A stretch of 64,000 bases of DNA from Chitinophaga silvisoli (GTDB lineage Bacteria > Bacteroidota > Bacteroidia > Chitinophagales > Chitinophagaceae). A program made the translations under genes and the position numbers. The stretch spans positions 1-64,000 of the forward strand of contig NZ_QTJV01000001.1 of NCBI RefSeq assembly GCF_003412465.1, written 5' to 3'. The notes under the pieces are model-generated. The model made no database searches. It was not told the DNA's origin and saw only the letters and a list, made by a program, of their open reading frames with translations. The first letter of the stretch is position 1, and every line of letters begins with the position of its first letter. Shown in pieces: positions 17,722 through 26,700 of this stretch.

Positions 17722-18991
17722 AGGTTTGTTTTATACGGCTTTTCTCCTGAAGGATAGCTATCGCCTTCATTTGTATCGCACGGGCATCACTTTCAGGGAG
17801 GAAAGCCTCGTTGGAAATAAATGTAAAATCAAGCAGACCCTTGTAGGTAGAAGCGACTAATGTATTCGGATTGCGCCAGGGGAAACCGGCACTCGGGCTA
17901 TACACCGTCTCCAGCTCAAACGTTTCAAAACTTTCCGGTAGCTGCAATTTTCCCATGTTGGACAACGTTACATCATGCGTACCATCTGTCGTTTTGAGAA
18001 ATGTCACCATTCGTGGCAGCGAACCATGAAAGTGTTCCCCCATATATAACAACTCGTGAATGTTGATCTTATCGATCTTCGCCGTCAGGTCATTCTTAAA
18101 ACTCCGGGTCTTGGACCAGAAGTCTGTCAATGCACTGAGATCTGCACACAACTCAACTATCGGTGCAAAAGCAAACAATTCATCGGACCCAATCTCCGGC
18201 ACAAATCGCCTGATATCCACCGGGCAAATAAGCTTATTATGCGCAGCCGATGGCCTCACCTGCCTGAAAGCCTCCAGGAAAGCAACGGATATCGCTGCAA
18301 AAAGAGAAGTTCCTTCTTCCTTACATCGATGTACCAGGGTAGAACTCAATTCCTGACTCAGCTTCCAGTTCAATAAATACCCCCTGCTTGTGACAGGCTT
18401 TAATCCTCGTGTTTTAAACCACAATACCGCTCCCGCTATTTTCCCAATCACCGTTGCCCGGAGCTTAAATTTCTTATTCGCCAGCAAAGCCGCCGGCAAT
18501 AAATCTTCAATCGCCTCAAAGGATGGATAAGGTGTTAATTCCAATAATGGATTATCCAATACCATTAGCATTTCGCGTAGCAAAGTCAGGATAGAACTGC
18601 CATCACAAATACAATGTGGACAAACCAAAAGTAACTCCGACACGCTGTCAGACTTTAACCAGACTACCCTGGCCAGTGGCCCCTTCGACACCTGGAATGG
18701 TTTATACCATTCATCTACACTCACCTGCTGCCAGTCGTCATTAGTATAGCGTTCCCGTATATCAATAGGAATCGGCGCGATTTGCGTATCAGTCACATAA
18801 TAAGGCGCGCCCTTTTCATCTTCCCGGATTACCACCCTTAGCAGCGGATGTTTCTGCTGCAATTTCAGCAGGGCCTGTTCCAACCTTTCCCTGTTAATCT
18901 GCCCTTTTATCTTTACAGGAAAGATACAATTCACAGGTGCCTCAGAGGATACGTACATGACCCTCTCTCCAACAGTTAGTTTTCTGTTCAT
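17705..18991 (-). CDS. Condensation-domain/PapA-like acyltransferase, variant active site
   Basis: A 428-residue protein of the condensation/alcohol acyltransferase fold. The motif normally HHxxxDG reads PHCICDG (125-131): the second His (126, the catalytic one in this superfamily) and the Asp are kept, but the first His is Pro. The N-terminal KHPLLRVVIRED and C-terminal HDVTLSNMGKL motifs also match the fold. It would move an acyl group from a carrier protein or CoA to a hydroxyl or amine. It is a paralogue of the next gene, with a 4-nt ATGA overlap, and is predicted to decorate the lipid made by the operon. Confidence 0.85.
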   Translation of the reverse strand: MNRKLTVGERVMYVSSEAPVNCIFPVKIKGQINRERLEQALLKLQQKHPLLRVVIREDEKGAPYYVTDTQIAPIPIDIRERYTNDDWQQVSVDEWYKPFQVSKGPLARVVWLKSDSVSELLLVCPHCICDGSSILTLLREMLMVLDNPLLELTPYPSFEAIEDLLPAALLANKKFKLRATVIGKIAGAVLWFKTRGLKPVTSRGYLLNWKLSQELSSTLVHRCKEEGTSLFAAISVAFLEAFRQVRPSAAHNKLICPVDIRRFVPEIGSDELFAFAPIVELCADLSALTDFWSKTRSFKNDLTAKIDKINIHELLYMGEHFHGSLPRMVTFLKTTDGTHDVTLSNMGKLQLPESFETFELETVYSPSAGFPWRNPNTLVASTYKGLLDFTFISNEAFLPESDARAIQMKAIAILQEKSRIKQTYGVQG

Positions 18992-20259
18992 ACGGTTAAA
19001 ATTGGTGTGGTGCTGGGCAGCACTTCTTTTAATATTTGCAGGAAAGCCTTCTTAATAGCCAGCGCATCTTCTTCAGCTAAAAAGTCGTCATTAGATATAA
19101 ACGTGAAATCCATCTGCCCTTTGAAAGTACTGGTCAAAACCGTATTCGGATTGGCGAAAGGCCCAATCACAGCTGGACTAAATACCGTATCGATATCAAA
19201 GGTATTCCAGTGCTCCTCAATGTCCAGTTTGCCCATGTTGGAAAACATCAGGTTGTAATTGAGCTTTCCATAAGTCAGGAACCTGATCATGTGGGGAATA
19301 GCGGAGTGTGCATATTCCAGTGCCTGGAGCATGGAAGTATTGAGTCGTTTTTGTTTTTCTGTAGCAATAGGTTGCAGCAACTGTACCCTTGTCCAGAATG
19401 GCTTGGTGTGATCATCCAGGATTTCCAGCGTGATAGAAAGACCTACCGCAAAGATGGAATCTTTGGTAATAGCCGGTACATACTTCCTGATATCTACAGG
19501 ACAGGTTACCTTCGCCGCTCCCTGATCACCTTTTACCCTTTTGAAAGCAGCGGCCAGCGCTACGCAGAGTGCCGTATTCACCGTTACCCCCATGGCATTA
19601 CATTGCCGTATGAGGGTGGAAGTCGTTTCCGCATCCAGTTTCCAGTGCAATAAATAGTCTTTTTCACGGTTGGTCTTTGACTTCCCTTTTGTTGAAACCA
19701 GCGCAGCCATTAGCTTGCAGCCATATTTTATAATGCCGCCTGTAAACCTGGCCTTGAATAATGGCCAGCCTTTACGTTGTGCAGCAGGAATAATATCTTC
19801 AAGTGTCAGTAAGGAACGATGAATGCCAATATCTTTAGCCGGATTATCCAGCAGGGCAACAATTTCTTTGATCAATGCCCACCTGCCGCCACCATCGCAG
19901 AGACAGTGATGGAGGGCAAGCACCAGGTCACAGTACCCTACAGCCCTGATCCAGGTCACCCTTGCCAATGGTGCAGTCGTGGTGTCAAAAGGCAGTGCGA
20001 GTTCTGCTAACGTAACTGTAATCCAGTCCGTGCTGTGAACAATCTTCATTGGAATCACAGGTGCCGTTTCCTGTACCACATAGTGATCATCAACAATACT
20101 CGCCCTGAGCAAAGGATGCTTGGCCTGAATACAAGCCAGTGCATGTACCAGGTTCTCTTCTGAAATTGTGCCTTTGATGCGGATGGTAGATACGACATTG
20201 AAAGGTGTGTTGCCATCTCCCAACATCAGTCTTTCGGGAAAGAGTAATTTTCTTTTCAT
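18988..20259 (-). CDS. Condensation-domain/PapA-like acyltransferase
   Basis: A 423-residue paralogue of the neighbouring acyltransferase, with an intact HHCLCDG motif (His117, His118, Asp122). It shares the KHPLLRASIVDD block near 48-59 and the MFSNMGKLDI block near the C-terminus. It overlaps the glycosyltransferase gene upstream by 4 nt. By analogy with PapA-type enzymes it probably esterifies hydroxyls of a polyketide or of the attached sugar. Two such enzymes side by side suggest two different acylation sites or donors. Confidence 0.88.
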   Translation of the reverse strand: MKRKLLFPERLMLGDGNTPFNVVSTIRIKGTISEENLVHALACIQAKHPLLRASIVDDHYVVQETAPVIPMKIVHSTDWITVTLAELALPFDTTTAPLARVTWIRAVGYCDLVLALHHCLCDGGGRWALIKEIVALLDNPAKDIGIHRSLLTLEDIIPAAQRKGWPLFKARFTGGIIKYGCKLMAALVSTKGKSKTNREKDYLLHWKLDAETTSTLIRQCNAMGVTVNTALCVALAAAFKRVKGDQGAAKVTCPVDIRKYVPAITKDSIFAVGLSITLEILDDHTKPFWTRVQLLQPIATEKQKRLNTSMLQALEYAHSAIPHMIRFLTYGKLNYNLMFSNMGKLDIEEHWNTFDIDTVFSPAVIGPFANPNTVLTSTFKGQMDFTFISNDDFLAEEDALAIKKAFLQILKEVLPSTTPILTV

Positions 20260-21455
20260 GCAGTTAACCTTGCTTTAGTGCGTTGTGCAAAAGTTTCTAA
20301 GAGTTCTACCGCTTTATCGTTTCCTCCGGCCTGAATGAATGTATCCCTGATGTGCTGTGCGCCTTGTCTGTATTTTTCATTTTGCAATACCTCCCACATC
20401 GAGTCGCGCAGATCGCTGACCCGTAGCCGCTTGTAGCGTAGCTTGATACCGCAGCCCGCATTCTCAATGAGTGAAGCCGTATGAAAATGATCGTATGCAA
20501 TGGGAGTAATGAGCATGGGCAATCCGTTCAGGAAGGCATCGTTCACAGTATTGAAACCTCCATGGCAGATTACCGCATCCATATGCGGCATCAATTGTGT
20601 TTGTGGTACATAACCCTGTACAATGAAGTTGTCTGGCCATTCAGGGAAGATCGCCGGATCCGTTGCAGCTATTATCGTCAGTGGTTCATCTGCAAAAGCT
20701 GCGATCAGCTTGCCAAAGAATTCCTTCCTGATATCTACCAATAAAGTGCCTAATGATACAAATACCTTCGGTCCGATAGCTCTTGATAAACGATCCCAGT
20801 CAAAAGGTGTATTATTCGGTCTGCCCTTTACAGGACCTACAAAACGCATATGTGGCAAGGGATCCTTACACCCTGAAAACTCTTCGGATGTGAACACGAT
20901 ATTCATTTCTCTTGAATGAATGGCAAACTCACCTGAGTAAATACCCATCTCATGATGCAGGCCTTTGATCAGGTTCTGCTGCCATTCGAAGATCTTTGGA
21001 GAGTTCATGCTATCGGCCGTTACATCAGGGGGAACGGGAGTTGTGGTCACGCAGGGAATATCTTTCTGATAGGCACAGATAGCACCTGCAAATGTGATAC
21101 AATCACTCACAATCACATCCGGTTGAAACTCATCAGCCACCCTGTTCACACCATTGATCATGATCCGGCAGAAGGGGAGGTAGGTCTCTTCCAGCGCCAG
21201 CTTCAGGGTCTCTACACCAGATAGTTTAGGCCCCTCATCCTGCTTTTGTAAGATATGATGGATAGCGGTCTGGTATTCCGCCAGTTCCGGATGTGGTACG
21301 ATGAACTTCCCTCCCGCAGGAATATGCTCAGGAGCCAGTTCTTTCAATCCTACCCATATCACTTCATGTCCTTTGGCAATCAGGCTGCTGCCTACACTGA
21401 GCGTTGGACTGATATGCCCGAAGAAGGGCGGTACTACAAACATGAATTTAGACAT
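20256..21455 (-). CDS. Glycosyltransferase, GT1/MGT type (copy 2)
   Basis: A 399-residue GT-B glycosyltransferase. The N-terminal acceptor domain begins FMFVVPPFFGHISPTLSVG. The C-terminal nucleotide-sugar site has CHGGFNTVNDAFLNGLPML followed by PIAYDHFH, where the usual Gln after Asp is His. The family includes macrolide and carotenoid glycosyltransferases that act on hydrophobic acceptors, so a lipid acceptor is plausible here. It is a paralogue of the gene at 21477-22697, lies 21 bp after it, and overlaps the next gene by 4 nt. Confidence 0.9.
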   Translation of the reverse strand: MSKFMFVVPPFFGHISPTLSVGSSLIAKGHEVIWVGLKELAPEHIPAGGKFIVPHPELAEYQTAIHHILQKQDEGPKLSGVETLKLALEETYLPFCRIMINGVNRVADEFQPDVIVSDCITFAGAICAYQKDIPCVTTTPVPPDVTADSMNSPKIFEWQQNLIKGLHHEMGIYSGEFAIHSREMNIVFTSEEFSGCKDPLPHMRFVGPVKGRPNNTPFDWDRLSRAIGPKVFVSLGTLLVDIRKEFFGKLIAAFADEPLTIIAATDPAIFPEWPDNFIVQGYVPQTQLMPHMDAVICHGGFNTVNDAFLNGLPMLITPIAYDHFHTASLIENAGCGIKLRYKRLRVSDLRDSMWEVLQNEKYRQGAQHIRDTFIQAGGNDKAVELLETFAQRTKARLTA

Positions 21456-21476
21456 AGGATAGTGGTTTAATATAGA

Positions 21477-22697
21477 TTAATAGACTTTGTTGCGGTAAAA
21501 TGCCTGACTCATGGTCATGCCATATGGAGGTATTACGGGTGCCAGGTCTTCCAGCAAATCAGCTGCCGTAGCGGCACCACCGGAGCGCTCAAAGGAATCC
21601 TGGATGCGCTGTGCGGCTTGTTTATACACAGGGTTCCTCAGGATCTCCCATACTGCTTCACGAAGATGAGGTGCTTTGAATCGTTTAAAATTCAGGCGTA
21701 CACCACTCTCTGCCTGTGTAACCTGGCCTGCTACGTGCGACTGATCATACGCAATAGGAATCACTACCAGTGGCAATCCATGTGAAAGCGTTTCGCACAC
21801 GGTGTTGTGTCCACCATGACAAACTACGCCATCCAGGTGAGGCAGCAGATCCAGTTGTGGTACCCTGCTTTGTACAATGAAGTTTGAAGGCCAGTGCTCA
21901 AAGAGGTCTTCATCAGATACAACAATCACTGTCACTGCTTCGTTTGCAAAAGCATCTATGACCTTGCTGAAGAATTCTTTCTTGTAAGCATGGTCGAATG
22001 TGGTGCCAATCGAGACGAGGATCCTGGGATCGGTTCCCATCTGCGATAGCTTTTCCCAGTTGAAAGGAGGTGGTGTATGCCGGTTGTTGAATACAGGGCC
22101 AATGAACTTATAGTGATCAGGCGTATCCATATAACCGAAGAAATCCTTTGAAGTATATACCAGTGTAAGTTTTTCAGAAAGAACTATCGCGTCATTCCCG
22201 GGTACGCCAAGTTCCTGTTGTAATCCTACGATCTGCTTAACCTCCCAGTCATGCACGCCGGGCAGATCTTCCACCATCTTGATGGCTGCCGGTGCAGTCA
22301 CGGAAGTAGCATATGGCATATGCCTGTTGTAAGCTGCAATGGCACCGGTAAAGAGCTGGTGGTCATTGATCACCACATCAGGTTTAAAGCGATCGAGGAG
22401 GGTATTGATTCCTTCGTACATGAACCTGTTCAGGGGGATTAGTACCTCTTCGTAGAGGAATTTGATACTTTCAATACCTGATACATTTTTTTTAGTGATC
22501 TGATCCAGATAGGCTTCGCTATCCTGATCGTATTCTGCCAGCAATAACTGGCCACCTGCAGGCAATCTGTTGCCCAGTGAGGGATCCAGCGTGATCCAGC
22601 CTACTTCGTGCCCTCTTGTCAATAATTCAGCACCGAGGCTCAATGTTGGGTTCACATGCCCATGTAAGGGAGGAACTATAAACGCAAACCTTGCCAT
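21477..22697 (-). CDS. Glycosyltransferase, GT1/MGT type (copy 1)
   Basis: A 406-residue GT-B enzyme. The N-terminus FAFIVPPLHGHVNPTLSLG and the C-terminal donor motif CHGGHNTVCETLSHGLPLV, followed by PIAYDQSH, match GT1 enzymes of the MGT/zeaxanthin-glucosyltransferase type, with the canonical Asp-Gln. Its start overlaps the hydrolase gene by 22 nt. With its paralogue downstream it would add one or two sugars to the operon's product. Sequence alone does not tell which sugar is used. Confidence 0.9.
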   Translation of the reverse strand: MARFAFIVPPLHGHVNPTLSLGAELLTRGHEVGWITLDPSLGNRLPAGGQLLLAEYDQDSEAYLDQITKKNVSGIESIKFLYEEVLIPLNRFMYEGINTLLDRFKPDVVINDHQLFTGAIAAYNRHMPYATSVTAPAAIKMVEDLPGVHDWEVKQIVGLQQELGVPGNDAIVLSEKLTLVYTSKDFFGYMDTPDHYKFIGPVFNNRHTPPPFNWEKLSQMGTDPRILVSIGTTFDHAYKKEFFSKVIDAFANEAVTVIVVSDEDLFEHWPSNFIVQSRVPQLDLLPHLDGVVCHGGHNTVCETLSHGLPLVVIPIAYDQSHVAGQVTQAESGVRLNFKRFKAPHLREAVWEILRNPVYKQAAQRIQDSFERSGGAATAADLLEDLAPVIPPYGMTMSQAFYRNKVY

Positions 22698-23491
22698 ATT
22701 TTATTATTGATTTGTCTGAATTTGCTCTGCCATCCTTCGAAAAAATCTTTTAAGCGTATGGCCGTTTCTTCCGGCTGTTGTAGCGGCAGGTTGTGGTCCC
22801 CGTTCAGTAAGGCAATTTTAGAACGGGTGAGTCTGTCATATAATGTTTGTCCGGAGGGTACACAGTCTGAGTCTTTGCCATAGAGCAGCAGGGTATCCTG
22901 TTTGATATACCCGATCTCTTTTCCTGAGAAGAAGCCACGCTCTTTGCTCAGGTCCGATTTGATGGAGGTCTCGTTGAACAGGTACTCGTACATGCGATGG
23001 TTTTTCTCCAGCTGTCGCTTGCCCATCCTGAATTTGGTGGTGTCGGTGAAGTTGTTGATGTAGTCTATCAGAAATTCTTTGCTGTACATATCCATGATAC
23101 CCAGCCTTTCATTTTCGCCTGGGTCGGGAGCTTCAATCACCGCAAGTTTCTTCACCCTGCCGGGGAAGCGGCTCGCCATGCGCAGGGCTACAAGCCCGCC
23201 GAAGCTATAGCCTACCAGGTGTACAGCTTTGAGTTCTAAGGTTTCCATCAGGGCTAACAGATCGTCCGTAAGGGAGTTCAGGTCATATCCGTTTTTCTCC
23301 TTACCACTCATGCCATGACTCTTCAGGTCATACATGACTACATGAAATTGCTTTGCCAGAATTGGGGCGATGTTGAAATAATAGACGGACAGGTTGCTGA
23401 ACATTCCGTGTATCAGCAAAATGGTTTCCTTCGCTCCTTTGTTCATTTCCTGGACATGAACGGAGGTGTGATTAATTTTGATTACTGGCAT
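22676..23491 (-). CDS. Alpha/beta hydrolase (possible chain-release thioesterase)
   Basis: A 271-residue alpha/beta hydrolase. The oxyanion motif HGMFSN is near 28-33 and the nucleophile elbow GYSFGG puts Ser96 at its centre. An Asp in LLYGKDSD and a His in LNGDHNLPL complete a likely triad near residues 223 and 246. It lies between the ACP and glycosyltransferase genes, with overlaps of 10 and 22 nt. In such a setting it probably releases or edits the acyl chain on the ACP, but an ester hydrolase acting later is also possible. Confidence 0.85.
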   Translation of the reverse strand: MPVIKINHTSVHVQEMNKGAKETILLIHGMFSNLSVYYFNIAPILAKQFHVVMYDLKSHGMSGKEKNGYDLNSLTDDLLALMETLELKAVHLVGYSFGGLVALRMASRFPGRVKKLAVIEAPDPGENERLGIMDMYSKEFLIDYINNFTDTTKFRMGKRQLEKNHRMYEYLFNETSIKSDLSKERGFFSGKEIGYIKQDTLLLYGKDSDCVPSGQTLYDRLTRSKIALLNGDHNLPLQQPEETAIRLKDFFEGWQSKFRQINNKIWQGLRL

Positions 23492-23778
23492 TGTTCAATG
23501 TATTTAATAATGTCACCCAGCTTTAAATTGATCAGCTGGTCGAGGTCCATGCCGGAGAGCCATCCTGTAAAATCTACGTGCTCGCCAAAGTGGCTCTTCA
23601 CCTTCTCAGAAAAGGACACGATCTCAATGCTGTCCATTTCCAGATCTCTGGTGAAAGAGCTTTCCTTAGAGATATCCATGTCTTCTACGAATTCTTCTCC
23701 GATTACCTCGGTAATGAATTGTTTCAGCAGGGCGAAGATTTCTTCGCTGTTCAGTTTGTGTGTAGCTATAGCGTCCAT
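23482..23778 (-). CDS. Acyl carrier protein
   Basis: A 98-residue stand-alone ACP. The phosphopantetheine site is Ser50 in DLEMDSIEIV, followed by the acidic helix that docks partner enzymes. It overlaps the upstream PKS gene by 13 nt and the hydrolase by 10 nt. The PPTase domain at the C-terminus of that PKS is the obvious activator. It could carry a starter, a finished chain, or the acyl donor for the two condensation-fold acyltransferases. Confidence 0.9.
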   Translation of the reverse strand: MDAIATHKLNSEEIFALLKQFITEVIGEEFVEDMDISKESSFTRDLEMDSIEIVSFSEKVKSHFGEHVDFTGWLSGMDLDQLINLKLGDIIKYIEQCQ

Positions 23779-26700
23779 CCGATTATAAAGTTGTTGTGTT
23801 TGATTGTCTTAATGTTGATGTCGTTGATACGTAACTCATCGCCACTGATAGCGGTAATGGTATATCTTTTAGGATTGCCCTGGAGCCCTTTGCCCAGGTA
23901 TTTGCCATAGGCTTCTTTCGCTACCCAGGCGCGGATGATCCATTCGTCGCGGTCCGTGACAGGCAGCAGTGCAAGCTCCGTGTCATTAAATACCAGCTCA
24001 CAAAAGCCGGCGCCCTGTGGTTTGATCTCTTCTATGTCAATGCCCACAGCCTGCTGGTAGCGTGCGATGGCGACTGCTTCCATGCCTTTGTGTGCAATGG
24101 ATACATGAATGCCTTCTACACCTGCTACATAAGGGGCACCGTTAGCATTGTTTTTGATCTCAAATTCTATCGGGAAGCAGTGATGTTGCAATACGGCCCT
24201 TACAGCGTCTTTGGCCGCCACCCGGCTGATGATTCTTTCTTTGCGCTTCATCGGCAATAAGCCTTTTACAAAAGCTTTCTCTGCCTGGTTGAGATAGCGC
24301 TTCTGAATAAAATCCCATGATACTACCCGCTGGTAAGCATTGTGGAAAGTGAATACACCGGGTGCAATCTCCTTTGCCAGTTTGTTTTGCAAGGGTGACA
24401 TGGAGATCTGCCACAGGGCTTCGTCTATTTCCAGCCTCCTGTTTTGCCAGCCTATCACAATCGCCCAGATTTGCCCTGCTTTTTTAATGACAAAATCAGC
24501 TGTGGCAAATTCATCATTCAGCTCAGTGAGCTTACAGGTACATTCGAAACTGCCCGACTGATCCTGCATATCGCCATAGAAAGCAATTTCATGAATCCTG
24601 ACAGGGAAGGCGATCCTGTCTTTTGTTAAGACCAGTTGCAACCAGAGCCCAAAGAGCTGCCCGGCATTGTCTAATAAGGAACCTTTTCCTGTGCTGCTTT
24701 CTATAATCCCGGTGATGCCTTTTTCGCCCATGTGCACAATTTTCCTGATACCCTGGTAGGCGGGACCATGGAACATGTGACGCTCATAAATTTGCTCAGG
24801 TGTTTTATACAACTCATTGCCAAGTGAAGCCCCAATAGAGAAATCTTTTGCAGGTGCTGTCGGAAACTGCTTTGTCAGCTGCACCGTTGCATTTGCATAA
24901 TTGGGTAAGTCCAGGTGAACAGTGTCATTCCCCTCCCATTTTCCACTGATGGTTTCTTTAAAAGGAGAGGAGACGTTCATCCATTGGAACACCTGTATAT
25001 TGTAAATGCGTTTTACAGCCCTGTTTTGACCATTTTCACGGGCGATGTCGCCGAATAGCTCAAAGATCATCGTCATCGGTATTACGGGGTCCATATCCTC
25101 TTTAATGGGCCATCCCGGTTTTTGCTTTACCAATGCATGGTCGATGAGGTAAGGAGTATTTTCCAGGGAGATATTCAGTGTGTGAGTAATAGGTTGTACG
25201 GAGATGGGATCATTGAAGAGTGCAATGATTTCATCCTGGATTGCTGTGATCTCATCTACATTCTGCAGGAATGCCTGTAAAACGGGTTTCCGCGCAGGCG
25301 ATGGAAAAGCTGGTTTGATAGCAGGTGCCGCCAAACCTTTCAGGCTCTCCAGCTCCTTCACAAAGGGAGAACCCAATTGCAGCGGCATGCTGGTTTTCCC
25401 TTTCGGAGTAATGCCCAGGAACCCCAGGTTCACTTCCTTACCTTCTACAAACAGTGCAGCCATCACCCGTTGCAGCTGATCCAATCCACCCCGTGTAGGT
25501 ACATTCGCCGCAATGGCACTATATGCTTTCCCTTTCAGGGTATCATCTACAAAGCCAATCAGGCCACCTGCACCTGCCTGGATAAACACGCGTACATTTT
25601 CCTGCTCGTAGAGTTTCTGTGTCAATTCCCTGAATCGTACCGGCTTGATCAAATGATCCACACTCAAATCCCTGATGGCCTCATAAGTATCCGGATATAA
25701 ATCCAGGGTAGTCGCCGACCAGAAAGGAATCTCCGGTTTCAGCCACTGGATCTTGCTGATCCCTGCCAGCAATACATCCGTTTTCTTCGCTACAAAAGGA
25801 GAGTGGAAACCCGACTGAAAAGGCAGGATCTGGTGGAAGATCTGCTTTGCTTTCAGTACTTCGATAAAATCTGCCACTGCTGCATCTGTGCCGCAAAGAA
25901 TGGCTTGTTGCGGACAGTTGTCCATAGACAAATAGATGTCCTGCCTGCCTTCCAGTAAAGGAAGGAGTTGGTCGTAGCCAACACCGGTTACAAGGAATTT
26001 CGCATTTTCTGTTTCTAATGCCTGTGGATTCAGGTCCTGTAATATTTCAAGAATAGACGCTTCTGTCGCCATACCCGCAGAGCGGCCGGCCAGCCATTCA
26101 CCCATACTATGCCCTGCATTCAGGTCAGGGCGGATCCCCATTTGCTTCAATGCAGTATCTATGATCCGGCTCCTTTCCAGCAGGGTAAGTGCTGATTCAT
26201 ACACATTGTCTTTATTAGCGGTATGCGTACCTGCTAATTTGAAATGAGTAGCTACGCTATCCACTTCTCCACCACCTAAACCATCCAGACCCGGGAATAA
26301 AAACGCCACTTTCCCGCCTCTTGTAATTAATGGTTCATTGGTGAACCAGATATCCTGCTTATTTCTCCAGGGAGTATTCCTCCCCACGATCTTTACCGCT
26401 TTTTTAATCCTGTCAGGAGAAGGGTCAAAGAGTGCAATGCGATAATCTCCCTGACCCGGATCGGTTTCATTATTTTCCAATGCACGGATCAAAGCATCTG
26501 CACTTTTCCTGGCAAGCAAAACCACGTTCGCCGGACTAAAGCCATTAAATACGCCTTTCGGCACATTCTTAAACCCTTCTACTACCAGGTGTGCATTGAT
26601 ACCACCAAAACCAAATGCATTCACGCCTGCACGCAGTGGCAAGCCGGTAGCCTGCCAGTCAGTCGCTTCCTGCACAGGGGCAAAGCGGGTATTTTGCATG

